A stretch of 64,000 bases of DNA from Microvirga sp. (GCF_014699075.1 NZ_JACXAB010000002.1:248001-312000), one strand, 5' to 3'; counted from the stretch's first letter, positions 1 through 8,235 are shown. The notes: a model not told the origin generated them from the sequence alone. Program-made: numbers and translations.

Positions 1-1274
1 GGGTGTTCGGGATTAGTTTGATCCCAGCCGCCGACGTATTGCAGCAACTCCAGAAGGGGACCGGCGAGTGGGTTTTCGGACCGGCGCCGTGAGGCAAGGG
101 CAAGGGTCAGCGGATCGCCCTGGTTGAGCCGGCTGGCAATCTGCCGGGCTTCCTCTTCCGTCAACCTGAGCTCGCCATTGGCTCCGGCAACTGTTTCGCC
201 GCCTTCAGAGCCCCGGCGGTCGACGTACCAGTAGTCGCCCCGATGGGAGTAGAGAGCCTCATAGTGCACCTCTGCCTCGTCTTCAGCATCATCAGGGGCC
301 TGAAAGGCGAGGAAGTATTCTCTCTTGGCGAGATCCCAGGCACGATTCCAGAGGGCGATATCCGCCTCATGGTCGGCCTCAGAGCAGCGGCCTTCCTCCC
401 AGTCCGAGGGCATCCAGACCGGGCGGCCGAGAACATGCTCCATGGCGTCTGCCATGACCATGTTCGCATCGCAGAAGTCATGACTGTGACAGACGTTCTC
501 GCTAGTCTGGGACGCATTTCGGCGGACCACCTCGGCCATGTGAGGGCCGATGCCCTCAGCCAGTAGGAACGTATAGACCGCGGCAACCCTATGATCCGGC
601 GTCAGAAGGTCATTATCCTTGCGGATGGCGAGGGTGGCTTTAGCCCAGATATTCCCGGGGGCTTCCCGGTCGCCGGGATCAACCCCAGGATCGTTCTCAT
701 AGCCTTCATGCTGCGGACCATAGAACTGAACGCAGTTGCCCCACTCCCGCAGGTTGCTCTCGTTCATGAGCGCTGCATCCATCGGCACCAACCGAATGTC
801 GAGGATGGGGTTGTTGGTGTTCAGCTCATTGCGAACGACCACGAACCTGGCTCCTTCTTCGATGTAGTAGGTAGGGAAATTCTCCAGGACGTCGGAATTT
901 GTGAGAACGTCACCAACTCTCAGATCGTTGGCAGCGGCCAGATAGGTGATCCTGCCTTCGATCGTGAGCGCTGGATCACTCCCTCCCGTTTGATCCCGGA
1001 AGGCGTCTTCCAAGGTGAGCCAGTTTCTGAGTTCTGCTTCCCGAGTCTCCGCAGAAATGATCGGCCACGCATCCTCCCAATCGAGGAGATCGCCGGCCTC
1101 AGGATCATCGGGATTGGGGCACTTGCCGCTGAAATGGATTCCCGCGATGCCGCCGTCAGTGATGCCAACTGCGTCTTGCAGCAGTTTACAGGCTTCGTTG
1201 AGGTCAGTCAGGGCCGCGGCTTGGCGAATGAGGTCATCGCCCACCTGGGCGGCATATGGTTGGGCATCGCTCAT
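1..1274 (-). CDS. unnamed acidic protein, C-terminus beyond the left edge
   Basis: One uninterrupted minus-strand frame runs from the ATG at 1274 to the window edge, giving about 424 codons without a stop. The product begins MSDAQPYAAQVGDDLIRQ, is acidic, and has no signal peptide or membrane segment. I recognise no domain. Cys and His residues (HSHDFCDAN) near residue 270 and aromatic stretches near residue 345 are not enough to assign a function. A GGA lies about 10 bases before the ATG. Shorter frames on the plus strand in this interval are antisense shadows. Certain as an open frame, unknown in role. Confidence 0.8.
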   Translation of the reverse strand, partial: MSDAQPYAAQVGDDLIRQAAALTDLNEACKLLQDAVGITDGGIAGIHFSGKCPNPDDPEAGDLLDWEDAWPIISAETREAELRNWLTLEDAFRDQTGGSDPALTIEGRITYLAAANDLRVGDVLTNSDVLENFPTYYIEEGARFVVVRNELNTNNPILDIRLVPMDAALMNESNLREWGNCVQFYGPQHEGYENDPGVDPGDREAPGNIWAKATLAIRKDNDLLTPDHRVAAVYTFLLAEGIGPHMAEVVRRNASQTSENVCHSHDFCDANMVMADAMEHVLGRPVWMPSDWEEGRCSEADHEADIALWNRAWDLAKREYFLAFQAPDDAEDEAEVHYEALYSHRGDYWYVDRRGSEGGETVAGANGELRLTEEEARQIASRLNQGDPLTLALASRRRSENPLAGPLLELLQYVGGWDQTNPEH

Positions 1275-1316
1275 GTTCGTATCCAATCGGTCGGGAGGAG
1301 AGGGGAGCGCAAACGG

Positions 1317-1341
1317 AAAAGCCCGCCGGTGAGGGCGGGCT
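1317..1341 (-). terminator. intrinsic terminator after the 1369-1818 gene
   Basis: GCCCGCC and GGCGGGC form a stem that, read on the minus strand, is followed by TTTTCC. It sits 28 bases beyond the stop of the gene at 1369 and would separate it from the gene starting at 1274. Confidence 0.6.
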
Positions 1342-1368
1342 GGCATCTGTGCGGATGATGGGGGCGGC

Positions 1369-1818
1369 TTAGGCTGCCTGCGATCGTGATTCAGGCGGGA
1401 CCAGAGACACGTCCAGCGGGTGGAAGTTCAGTGGAGTGTCGGATCCGTCGAGCGCCACGCGCACATGGCTTGTGGAGCGGCCGGCATACAGGATCGTTCC
1501 AGACTTGCCGTAGCTTGAGCTTTTCTGGTCCTGAATCCAGCAGCGCCGGGAGACGCGAACATCAAGCCCATACTGCTGGCGGATATAATCGTAGCCGTCA
1601 TCCTCGAGGGGCTCTCGGAGCATATAGGCGGTGGCGATCTGCCGGAAACGTGTCAGCGTCATCGAACCAAAGGCTTCGCAGTTGCGTGCCTCTCGCAACG
1701 CGTCCTGCTTTGAGAGTGCGTGAATGATCTCGCGCCCGAAGCCAGGAACCGAGACGGAATACAGCTTCCACGTCTTCACAGGTGTGCGGTGTCTTCCTGG
1801 CGACGCATCATCCGTCAT
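1369..1818 (-). CDS. unnamed protein, 149 residues
   Basis: The ATG at 1818 overlaps the upstream gene's stop as ATGA, with GAGGAAGG upstream, so the two are translationally coupled; a GTG two codons earlier is the alternative start. The product opens MTDDASPGRHRTPVKTWKLY and ends RSQAA. The middle (AFGSMTLTRFRQIATAYML) looks helical. No known domain is recognised. A terminator follows the stop. The double-Ala C-terminus recurs in many genes here. Confidence 0.7.
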   Translation of the reverse strand: MTDDASPGRHRTPVKTWKLYSVSVPGFGREIIHALSKQDALREARNCEAFGSMTLTRFRQIATAYMLREPLEDDGYDYIRQQYGLDVRVSRRCWIQDQKSSSYGKSGTILYAGRSTSHVRVALDGSDTPLNFHPLDVSLVPPESRSQAA

Positions 1819-2123
1819 CTGCACACTACCTTCCTCTTAGCCGCCTTGCATTCCGAGCAGGCACAGGGTTTCACGCGTGTTTCGACAGCGGCAAGACATT
1901 CCTCGGGAGTATCCTCCCCGAAGACGTGTTCGCCTGGATCGTTGAACCGCCACCCGCGCCGCAAGGTCACGATGACGGAGTTTCCGATCGAGCGCTCATC
2001 ATCGACGATTTCAACTCGCGGATGGGCTTGGAGTTTCTCCAGAGCTTCATCTGACTTTGTTCGCCGCGTGGCTTGCCGCCGTGGTTTCATCCGTTGAGCG
2101 ACGACCGATTGTTTGATTCCCAT
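1815..2123 (-). CDS. unnamed small protein with CxxC, 102 residues
   Basis: Starts at the ATG at 2123 behind CGGAGAAACG, a good Shine-Dalgarno. The N-terminal third is basic (MKPRRQATRRTKSDEALEKL) and the C-terminus carries a CxCxxC cluster (CACSECKAAKRK) that may bind metal. A central segment (GWRFNDPGEHVFGEDT) looks like a small beta domain. It overlaps the next gene by four bases. Not assigned to a family. Confidence 0.7.
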   Translation of the reverse strand: MGIKQSVVAQRMKPRRQATRRTKSDEALEKLQAHPRVEIVDDERSIGNSVIVTLRRGWRFNDPGEHVFGEDTPEECLAAVETRVKPCACSECKAAKRKVVCR

Positions 2124-2173
2124 CGTTTCTCCGGCGGGGTGTCATAGAAGAAAAATGTCGGAAAGCAATACGT

Positions 2174-2404
2174 TCATTCCCTTAGAAAGCTGGCAAAGCC
2201 TGCCTCGAAGGCGGCGTAGCTTTCTGGGGTAGGCATAACAAAATTGCCGTCTTCGTCGTGGCGCGCGATCATGCAGTCGGGGCGGAGCTCGGTGTCTTGG
2301 TTCGCACGGCATTTCTTTTGCGCCTGCGCCACAGTCTTGGCGCCGCAGAGCGGACAATCGACAGGAGCCATGACAAGCGAGGGGAGTTCTGTTCGTGAAG
2401 CCAT
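2174..2404 (-). CDS. small zinc-ribbon-like protein, 76 residues
   Basis: The ATG at 2404 follows AGGAAGGCAAAACTG. Four cysteines in CPLC...C...C spacing (CPLCGAKTVAQAQKKC, then RPDC) suggest a zinc ribbon, and the C-terminus (ESYAAFEAGFASFLRE) is an amphipathic helix. An internal ATG just before CPLC is possible. Such proteins often aid protein or nucleic-acid contacts; no specific role can be claimed. Confidence 0.7.
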   Translation of the reverse strand: MASRTELPSLVMAPVDCPLCGAKTVAQAQKKCRANQDTELRPDCMIARHDEDGNFVMPTPESYAAFEAGFASFLRE

Positions 2405-2450
2405 CAGTTTTGCCTTCCTGTTAAAGCTGAGTGCGACAAAAGCACCGAAG

Positions 2451-3008
2451 TCAGTGGAGGCGGTGCTTGGAATGAAGATCGGCGTGAAGGTCGCTTGAGC
2501 CCATCAGGACGGAAGCGACCGCACCCTTGTGGCTGCACGCAGCAAGCATCCGCCGGACTTCGTCATCGGCGACAATCCTGATCCCGTCACGCTTGGCATC
2601 ATAGATCGTCCGGTTCTTGCCGAGCCAGTCTGCGTAATAACGGAGCGCATGATCCGGTTCGGCGAGCTTGCGCAACCGCCTCTGCATTGCCAGCCGCCTG
2701 GCGGCAGATAGCTGCCAGTGAATATCATGGGCTATCCATGCTGCCCGGCTTCCAGCGTGGCCACGCATGCGGACGTATTGTTCGGGCAGTCCGATATACT
2801 TCTGGTCGAGCACATGGAGGGCGAGGAGAGGCGTGTTATAGACTTTCACCATCGTCCAGCCTTCGCGAAGGGCCTCGGCCTCAAGGGCGGGGGTCCATCG
2901 GGCGATCAGATCCTTCTCGCGCGTGAGGAGGACGTCTTCAGACAGTTCGGGAAAGGCCCAACGCCTTTGAAACCCTCGCAAGCAGCATGTGATGAGGGAC
3001 AACAACAT
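2451..3008 (-). CDS. unnamed basic protein, 185 residues
   Basis: The ATG at 3008 follows CTGGGAT. The product is rich in Arg and Trp with helical segments (TREKDLIARWTPALEAEALR; LSAARRLAMQRRLRKL) and ends in a His-rich tail (SDLHADLHSKHRLH). A plus-strand frame over the same DNA is less protein-like. No domain recognised. The gene lies between the zinc-ribbon gene and the divergent sigma-1.1 gene. Confidence 0.6.
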   Translation of the reverse strand: MLLSLITCCLRGFQRRWAFPELSEDVLLTREKDLIARWTPALEAEALREGWTMVKVYNTPLLALHVLDQKYIGLPEQYVRMRGHAGSRAAWIAHDIHWQLSAARRLAMQRRLRKLAEPDHALRYYADWLGKNRTIYDAKRDGIRIVADDEVRRMLAACSHKGAVASVLMGSSDLHADLHSKHRLH

Positions 3009-3147
3009 ATCCCAGGTGCCCTTTGATATCGGTTGCCTCGCTCGCCGACGACGATTCGAGAAATCCCGTGTTACCTAGCGGCTGTACCGCATTTTAATTC
3101 GGGAACCTATGCTGTAGGAGAATGCCAGGGAGGAAGGCTGTGGACCT

Positions 3148-3468
3148 TTGAGCCTTGAAACCGTCCACGACGGCCTACCTGAGGAGGGCTATACCCCTGA
3201 ACCCAGGGAGGCGGCGATGGATGGTCCCCTCATCGATCTCGGCAAGGCAGCCAATTGGCGGGTCATCCGGCAGGCCAAGAGGCGTGGCTATATTACGTCC
3301 GAGGAACTCGACAAGCTTCTGCCTCCGGGCAGAGCCACACCCGAGCAGGTTGACGATGTCGTCAACCAACTGGCAGAGGCTGGGATTGCCTTGGTTGAAC
3401 TCGAGGACGGAGTCGGCAGCCAAATGGCTCCGCCGGCGAATTCCAACGAGCCATCTGATCCGCCTTGA
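3148..3468 (+). CDS. stand-alone sigma-70 region 1.1 domain protein, 106 residues
   Basis: Residues about 27-88 (LIDLGKAANWRVIRQAKRRG ... YITSEELDKLLPP ... QLAEAGIALVELED) match the sigma-70 region 1.1 fold, normally the N-terminus of a housekeeping sigma factor, where it keeps free sigma off DNA and occupies the polymerase main channel. None of sigma regions 1.2 to 4 follows; the protein ends EPSDPP. The start is either TTG at 3148 behind GGAGGAAGG or ATG at 3217 behind GGGAGGCGGCG; both keep the domain whole. It is the only plus-strand gene in the first 5 kb. Family call is strong, role inferred: a modulator of RNA polymerase or sigma. Confidence 0.75.
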   Translation: MSLETVHDGLPEEGYTPEPREAAMDGPLIDLGKAANWRVIRQAKRRGYITSEELDKLLPPGRATPEQVDDVVNQLAEAGIALVELEDGVGSQMAPPANSNEPSDPP

Positions 3469-3492
3469 TCTTTCCCATTAGGGATCAGCGGA

Positions 3493-3765
3493 TTAGCGCT
3501 TCCACTCGCCACTGTGGACCTTCAGTGCATGCTCCTTGGCGGCAGCCAAGGTTTTGAAGGATCCACAGTCCTCTGAGAAGAAGTCGAGGTCGGTCAGGGG
3601 CGATGTTGAGCACTCCCTACCATAACGGTTGACGCCGTAGCCTCCGCCATATGAGCTGGCATCTTGGATGCTGACCCCGGTCCATTTGTCCCCGTCCATG
3701 AGCATCAACTCGTCATCTTCGGTGTCGGGAAACTCGGCAGGGTTGCGCTTGAAATGCAGTTGCAT
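3493..3765 (-). CDS. unnamed acidic protein, 90 residues
   Basis: Frame from the ATG at 3765 to 3493. The N-terminal half is acidic (PDTEDDELMLMDGDKW), followed by a Gly/Tyr-rich stretch (SYGGGYGVNRYGREC) and a short helix (FKTLAAAKEHALKVH). Only a weak GACGAG precedes the start. It converges on the sigma-1.1 gene. No family recognised. Confidence 0.55.
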   Translation of the reverse strand: MQLHFKRNPAEFPDTEDDELMLMDGDKWTGVSIQDASSYGGGYGVNRYGRECSTSPLTDLDFFSEDCGSFKTLAAAKEHALKVHSGEWKR

Positions 3766-3841
3766 TGAATGCTCGTCTTCAAAGGAATGGATCGGAGCAG
3801 GGACGTGCCCTGCCCTTGCTGTTGTGGTTGCGCTGAATGAC

Positions 3842-4135
3842 CTAGCACCTGGCCATCAGGGAGGAGTTCCATGGCAGCGAGAGGTGGGGCTGATGCCAGC
3901 CCATAGCCTCAAGGTACCGCCAGTTGTTGCCGACCCAGTGGGGAAGGGGCATTCCCGCCCGGATCAGGACCTTGATGGCGTCCTGCCCCAGACTGGCCGT
4001 CCGCTCTGAGCGGAGGTAGTCATTGGCCCGGGCCTTTCCTTCCTGGGCCCGAAGCTCCTCCATGTTTTCCCGGATCTGGTCGATCCTCTTCTGAGCTTCG
4101 CGGACAAGGGACACGGGGACGCGTTTTCTGCGCAA
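3842..4135 (-). CDS. unnamed basic helical protein, 97 residues
   Basis: Begins with TTG at 4135 behind AAAGGA. Residues 8-45 form a charged helix (VREAQKRIDQIRENMEELRA) with coiled-coil character, and the rest ends in a Trp-rich tail (PHWVGNNWRYLEAMGWHQ). No domain recognised. It belongs to a run of co-oriented small genes. Confidence 0.6.
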   Translation of the reverse strand: MRRKRVPVSLVREAQKRIDQIRENMEELRAQEGKARANDYLRSERTASLGQDAIKVLIRAGMPLPHWVGNNWRYLEAMGWHQPHLSLPWNSSLMARC

Positions 4136-4169
4136 GGTGACAATCCTTTCGATCCAGAGGGGGAGACAG

Positions 4170-4640
4170 TCAGAAGCGGGGGTTGCCTAGAGCGAGGCGT
4201 TGGACGCTCATGTCGGCGCCCTGGCGCTCCAGGTAGTCGAGGACACGCTGGATACTTTCAAATTCGGACTTGGCATCCTCTTGGGCGAGGTCACCGCGCC
4301 GGCCGACAGACAGGTCGATGGTTTCGGTGAGGATCCAGGCGAAGTCCTTCTTCTCATCCTCTGTGAGGCCGCCCTTGGGAGATGTCACCGGACTCGGAGA
4401 CAGGAGACGGGCCGTACGGGTGCCGCTCAGATGCTTCGTGATGGCTTGGAGGATCGCATTGGCGTCGTCTCCGGCATCTTGGATGGCGAAGCGCACGAGC
4501 GGTTCGTTCTCGACCACATTGCCGAGGGCCAACGGGATTCCGCGTTGGCTCACCAGTTGCCACCAATCGTTCGAGTTGCGGGAGAGATAGCTGATGTTGC
4601 CCAGTGTGTCGGTGATCTCGATCCGAATGGCTGAACTCAT
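4170..4640 (-). CDS. unnamed protein, 156 residues
   Basis: The ATG at 4640 follows AGAAAGAGCC. The product begins with an alternating beta-like segment (MSSAIRIEITDTLGNISYL) and ends in an acidic helical half (GGLTEDEKKDFAWILTETID; FESIQRVLDYLERQGADM). Soluble, no signal peptide, no known motif. About 50 bases separate it from the next gene upstream. Confidence 0.65.
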   Translation of the reverse strand: MSSAIRIEITDTLGNISYLSRNSNDWWQLVSQRGIPLALGNVVENEPLVRFAIQDAGDDANAILQAITKHLSGTRTARLLSPSPVTSPKGGLTEDEKKDFAWILTETIDLSVGRRGDLAQEDAKSEFESIQRVLDYLERQGADMSVQRLALGNPRF

Positions 4641-4691
4641 AGATGAAGGCTCTTTCTGTGAGAGAGGCGATGGATTGCGGTCAGGGAGCGG

Positions 4692-5141
4692 TTACGAGAA
4701 CCGGACGGCGATCTGCTCGGGGAAATCGATGCCCCATGGAGCCTTGTCCCAGCCGGGGAGCTTCTTGGTCAGGCAACGGGACAGCCGGGAGGCAAAGTCA
4801 TAGGCCAGCGTGTTCTCGAAGTCCGGACACTCGCACGCCTGGTGCTCGTAGGAGGTCAAGGCCTTGGCGATGACCGTCGGGCACAGGTTGCGCCGGTACT
4901 CGAAACCATAGAACCCAACGATCTCGTTTAACGCCGAGTTGGTCCTTTGGTAGACAAGCGCGTCGAGATAATTCACCGAGCGGGCATTCTCGGCCCACAA
5001 CATCTTGCCCAGTTCCGTGCCGTTTTCCTGCAGTGCAACGATGAGATCGCCGCCCTTGGAGAGCCTCGCCGCGCACGCGAAATCGATCGCACCGGAGACG
5101 AGAACGTCAATGTGAAGCTTGTCAACAAAATATGCGGACAC
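4692..5141 (-). CDS. unnamed protein, 149 residues
   Basis: Opens MSAYFVDKLHIDVLVSGAID at the ATG at 5141. The C-terminal half carries Cys and His residues (TSYEHQACECPDFE) and ends IAVRFS. Small families with this look are common on rhizobial plasmids, but I do not recognise it. A CCCC leader element lies about 70 bases upstream at 5209-5212. Confidence 0.65.
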   Translation of the reverse strand: MSAYFVDKLHIDVLVSGAIDFACAARLSKGGDLIVALQENGTELGKMLWAENARSVNYLDALVYQRTNSALNEIVGFYGFEYRRNLCPTVIAKALTSYEHQACECPDFENTLAYDFASRLSRCLTKKLPGWDKAPWGIDFPEQIAVRFS

Positions 5142-5494
5142 GGCACTCTCCGGTCAGGATGACGAACACAAGCCGGAAGCGTTTTTGCTTCCGTTTCGCC
5201 GATTTTCTGGGGATTTGTCCTTCTGGACTGCGATGATCGGCTAGCGAAGATCACTCGCTGACGCCTGATGAGGGCAAAAGCACCGCATTAACTATCATCA
5301 CAGGCTTTGGCTCGGAGATCTGCGAACGTGCTGGCTTTGTCACCCGCAACAGGCACAATGCCGGGATGCGGCGAGGCTCTCGCGCCAAAAAGAATAACAA
5401 GATGGACGCTATGCAGGAATATAAGCCCGAATTAAACCGCTAGAAGCGTGACAATTAAATTCGGATATGTTAAGTTATTTTTAATCTTCGAATT
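5142..5494. other. 353-bp intergenic region without a gene
   Basis: Holds the divergent promoters of the 4692-5141 gene and the EAL gene. Two features recur elsewhere in the window: an AAATCCCC element read on the minus strand at 5205-5216, and two AATTCGG-type motifs, CCCGAATTAAA near 5427 and AATTAAATTCGG near 5452. No open frame with a ribosome site was found. Confidence 0.5.
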
Positions 5495-6376
5495 TTGCCG
5501 CTGACCGGGTGCTTTGTGCTGCTTCAGGATCTGCCTCGAACAGAGACTGACTTTTTGAACCTCGAGAGGAAGCTCTCGCAGGCCTACTCGTACTTGGGCG
5601 GCATTCCGGGCCGTGAGCTTGCCAAAGCCCTGAAGTCCGATGAAGGGCTGAGCGTCTCCTACCAACCCCAAGTGAGCGCTGCAGACTCCCACGTCATCGC
5701 TGTGGAGGCGCTGGTGCGCTGGAGTCACCCGAGCGTCGGCCCGGTGTCGCCAAGGGTGTTCATCCCATTGGCGGAGGAGACCGGCCTTATCACCCAGATT
5801 ACCGACTTCGTTCTGAAGGATGCCTGCGCGCTCTCTCGGCGTCATCCCGATCTGAAGGTTGCCGTCAATCTGTCCCCGATGCAGTTTAACTGCCCAGTGC
5901 TGATTGAGCGGCTGACATGGATTGTGAACGAGTGCGGGGCCAATCCATCCCAGATCGAGTTCGAGATCACGGAAAACCTGCCGCTGGGCGGGAATGGCTC
6001 CGCCCGGGAAACCATCGCGTCGTTGCGCGACGCTGGCTTTCGGATTGCTCTTGACGATTATGGGGTTGGGTATTCAGGCCTCAAGCGGCTGAACCACATT
6101 GGGGTCGACAAGCTGAAGATCGACCAATCCTTCATCCGCGATCTTGCTCATGCTACGTCGATGCAGCCGTACAAGACGATCGAAGAGATGATTGATCTTG
6201 GCCGCCGGATGAACCTGACTGTGACGGCCGAGGGTGTGGAGACTGAAGCGCAGCGCGACTTTCTCTCCTGGGCCGGGTGCGACATCCTGCAGGGCTATCT
6301 CTTTGCTCGTCCCATGCCCGTGCAGGAGCTTGAGGCATTCCTTTCAAGGCAGCCGTGTGACGCTGTAGCTGCCTGA
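5495..6376 (+). CDS. EAL-domain cyclic-di-GMP phosphodiesterase
   Basis: Residues 45-285 form a complete EAL domain that hydrolyses c-di-GMP to pGpG. Visible catalytic signatures: VEALVRW, FEITENL, LDDYGVGYS, KIDQSF, TAEGVET and LQGY. The N-terminal 40 residues resemble the linker that usually joins a GGDEF to an EAL domain, but no GGDEF precedes it and no ATG is available: the frame starts at TTG 5495 or GTG 5516 without a clear ribosome site. It may be a remnant of a longer GGDEF-EAL gene. It ends DAVAA. The catalytic part appears intact. Confidence 0.85.
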   Translation: MPLTGCFVLLQDLPRTETDFLNLERKLSQAYSYLGGIPGRELAKALKSDEGLSVSYQPQVSAADSHVIAVEALVRWSHPSVGPVSPRVFIPLAEETGLITQITDFVLKDACALSRRHPDLKVAVNLSPMQFNCPVLIERLTWIVNECGANPSQIEFEITENLPLGGNGSARETIASLRDAGFRIALDDYGVGYSGLKRLNHIGVDKLKIDQSFIRDLAHATSMQPYKTIEEMIDLGRRMNLTVTAEGVETEAQRDFLSWAGCDILQGYLFARPMPVQELEAFLSRQPCDAVAA

Positions 6377-6388
6377 AGGCTGCACAGT

Positions 6389-6751
6389 TTACTCAAACAG
6401 AGATCGCCGCGGCGGCAGTGGACGGCTTTCCGGCTTCTTGTCGGAGGCTGGGGTGGACCCGGAGGCGGTTGTCCGATGTCCAGTTGCGGTCAGGATGGCG
6501 TCCGGCGGAATACCGAGCTCATTGTGGATCGCCTTGAGCAGTTCATCGTCCTTAGACACGTATTCGAGCACGCCAAGAAGGAAGTCCGGAGCCTTCGCCG
6601 ACTCTCGAAGGGTTTCCGGCTGGAGACCCGTGATATTCATAAACTGGATTATACGATCCACATCCGCGACAATGAAATTGAAGACCTGAAGACCTAAGCT
6701 TTCAGAGTCGCCCCATCGTGGTGCTCCACGGCTTGAAACATCGTCGCTCAT
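6389..6751 (-). CDS. DUF3572 family protein, 120 residues
   Basis: Residues about 18-85 fit DUF3572, an uncharacterised alphaproteobacterial family: FNFIVADVDRIIQFMNITGL, then LRESAKAPDFLLGVLEYVS, DDELL and GIPPDAI. The start is the ATG at 6751, seven bases after GGAGG; a GTG two codons earlier is less well placed. A Pro/Ser-rich tail extends past the domain. It converges with the EAL gene. Function unknown. Confidence 0.75.
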   Translation of the reverse strand: MSDDVSSRGAPRWGDSESLGLQVFNFIVADVDRIIQFMNITGLQPETLRESAKAPDFLLGVLEYVSKDDELLKAIHNELGIPPDAILTATGHRTTASGSTPASDKKPESRPLPPRRSLFE

Positions 6752-6810
6752 TCTCACCCTCCATCGACTGGGTCCTGTTGCCGTGCCGGGTGATTACCAC
6801 AGCATGTGGG

Positions 6811-7035
6811 TCAGGCCGCAGCAGCCCAGATATGGGGATAACGCAGACAGGCGGCTTTGATCGCCTCTTCGTCGCCGCGGTTCATCGCCTGGATCAACTC
6901 GGTGACCTCCTCAGGTGGTCTCCAGCCTTTCTTGACTTTGGCAGCGGCATAGGAGGTTCGGCACAGGTGCTCGTTGATCTTGCCGGCGCGGGTATAGCAG
7001 ACATCGGCTCCAGGCCAGGTGGGGAGGTTCGACAT
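6811..7035 (-). CDS. unnamed protein, 74 residues
   Basis: Starts MSNLPTWPGADVCYTRAGKI at the ATG at 7035. Helical (PPEEVTELIQAMNRGDEEAI) and ending YPHIWAAAA, one of the double-Ala C-termini frequent in this window. The next gene upstream is 21 bases away in the same direction. No domain recognised. Confidence 0.65.
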   Translation of the reverse strand: MSNLPTWPGADVCYTRAGKINEHLCRTSYAAAKVKKGWRPPEEVTELIQAMNRGDEEAIKAACLRYPHIWAAAA

Positions 7036-7056
7036 GAGAGGTCTCCGGTTTGGGTT

Positions 7057-7320
7057 TCAGATGCCGTGTTTGGCGTTTCGAAGCATGAGCACGCCCATGG
7101 CCCAGAACCCTTTCTGGAGCACGGCGGTGGAAGCGCTGACCACAAACCAGCGCCCTTGGGTGCCTGAGGCCAGCATGGCTTGCTTGATGATCTCCTTGCT
7201 CCTCGGAGCACATCGGGTGCTACCGTTGCGGTCGGTCCAGAAGAGCCAGTCCCGATGCCCGTAGCGGGCTTTACGCTGGGCATATTGAAGCGCGTTCCCG
7301 CCTTCTCCTGTCGAAGTCAT
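7057..7320 (-). CDS. unnamed protein, 87 residues
   Basis: The ATG at 7320 follows AAGGACTCCAAA, so I reject the much longer frame that runs to 7512 through the next gene. The product begins MTSTGEGGNALQYAQRKARY and has a Trp-rich core (HRDWLFWTDRNGSTRC). Basic, soluble, no known domain. Confidence 0.65.
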   Translation of the reverse strand: MTSTGEGGNALQYAQRKARYGHRDWLFWTDRNGSTRCAPRSKEIIKQAMLASGTQGRWFVVSASTAVLQKGFWAMGVLMLRNAKHGI

Positions 7321-7355
7321 TTTGGAGTCCTTGTGTTCAGGAAGCGAGGGCGGTC

Positions 7356-7967
7356 TTAGCCTGACGCTTTCAATTCGCTCAGGTACTGGTACCGGAGTTC
7401 GATGACGCGCCGGGGAACATTGAACCGGTACTCGAGGGCATCCGGCCGAGTGGTCGCACGATAGGCGTCCATAAAGGCCTTGGCCGGGGTGAGGAACCCA
7501 AAGGCGAACCAAAGCGCCTCGCGGCGGGCCTGCCGCGCAATCGGGTCGGCATCGTCCGGGTACCGCTTCACAGCCATGGCAGTGTGGCCATGCTGCTGGA
7601 CCACCAGCGGGTAGTGCAGGAGGCGGTGGCCGAGTTCCTGAGCCAAGATCCAGTTCTGGTCCTTCTCCTCCATCCGGTACCGCCCGAGGAGGGCGATCTC
7701 AAATCGCTCCTCGCTGAAGACGATGAGGCTCTGTGAGGTGTGGAGCTCTGCAGCCGGCACGTACTCGAAGTCGATATGGACGCCAATCTTCCTGATCAGA
7801 TCTTGAATACGCTCGAAGCGGACCTTGCCCCGCATCCGCGGGGATTCCGCGGCGTCCCGATCCGGGACAAAGCCAAAGCGCTCGGCAACGCTCTGAGCAA
7901 AAGTCTCGATGGCGTGGCGGCTGCAGTTGGCCGGAGTGGGTGCGAACACCTGGTTGGGGAAGCGCAT
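7356..7967 (-). CDS. ImmA/IrrE-like zinc-protease fold with altered active site
   Basis: ImmA/IrrE peptidases cleave repressors and carry an HExxH helix in an LAHELGH context. Here residues about 117-126 read LAQELGHRLLH, with the first zinc-binding His replaced by Gln. The sequence around it (IVFSEERFEIALLGRY before; ALWFAFGFLTPAKAF after) supports the fold. The start at ATG 7967 lies 11 bases from the stop of the upstream membrane gene. Catalysis is doubtful; it may be a binding-only homologue. Family call moderate. Confidence 0.6.
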   Translation of the reverse strand: MRFPNQVFAPTPANCSRHAIETFAQSVAERFGFVPDRDAAESPRMRGKVRFERIQDLIRKIGVHIDFEYVPAAELHTSQSLIVFSEERFEIALLGRYRMEEKDQNWILAQELGHRLLHYPLVVQQHGHTAMAVKRYPDDADPIARQARREALWFAFGFLTPAKAFMDAYRATTRPDALEYRFNVPRRVIELRYQYLSELKASG

Positions 7968-7977
7968 GGCGCCGGGC

Positions 7978-8235
7978 TCAGCGATACTTGGGGGAGCGGA
8001 AAGGGTAGAAAGCACCCTCAGGAAGCCGCTGCGGGCGACTTTCGATCCGGAACACCAGGAACAGAAGAGCCAGGACGAGAGCGGCCACGATCACGTGCGG
8101 CTCAACCGTGTAGCAGACGATCGCAGTCAGAACGCCCGCGAGGCCGAACAGCACCAGACCGAGCAGCAGGATGTGTCCCGCCCTTTCGGCGGCATTGGGG
8201 GTGCGACGAGCGAGTGGGCGGCTATAGGCGTGCAT
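7978..8235 (-). CDS. small membrane protein with two helices, 85 residues
   Basis: The ATG at 8235 has an excellent AGAAGGAG site and is preceded by the recurrent ATCCCC leader. Two hydrophobic segments lie at about residues 22-41 (HILLLGLVLFGLAGVLTAIV) and 46-62 (HVIVAALVLALLFLVF), joined by a short loop, with basic ends. It is followed closely by the ImmA/IrrE-like gene, so the two may be co-transcribed. Function unknown. Confidence 0.7.
   Translation of the reverse strand: MHAYSRPLARRTPNAAERAGHILLLGLVLFGLAGVLTAIVCYTVEPHVIVAALVLALLFLVFRIESRPQRLPEGAFYPFRSPKYR

Noticed and set aside
591..1358. Long plus-strand frames (243-566, 591-1358) at the left edge
   Set aside because: They are antisense to one unbroken minus-strand frame that runs from 1274 to the window edge with a proper start; the plus frames lack ribosome sites.
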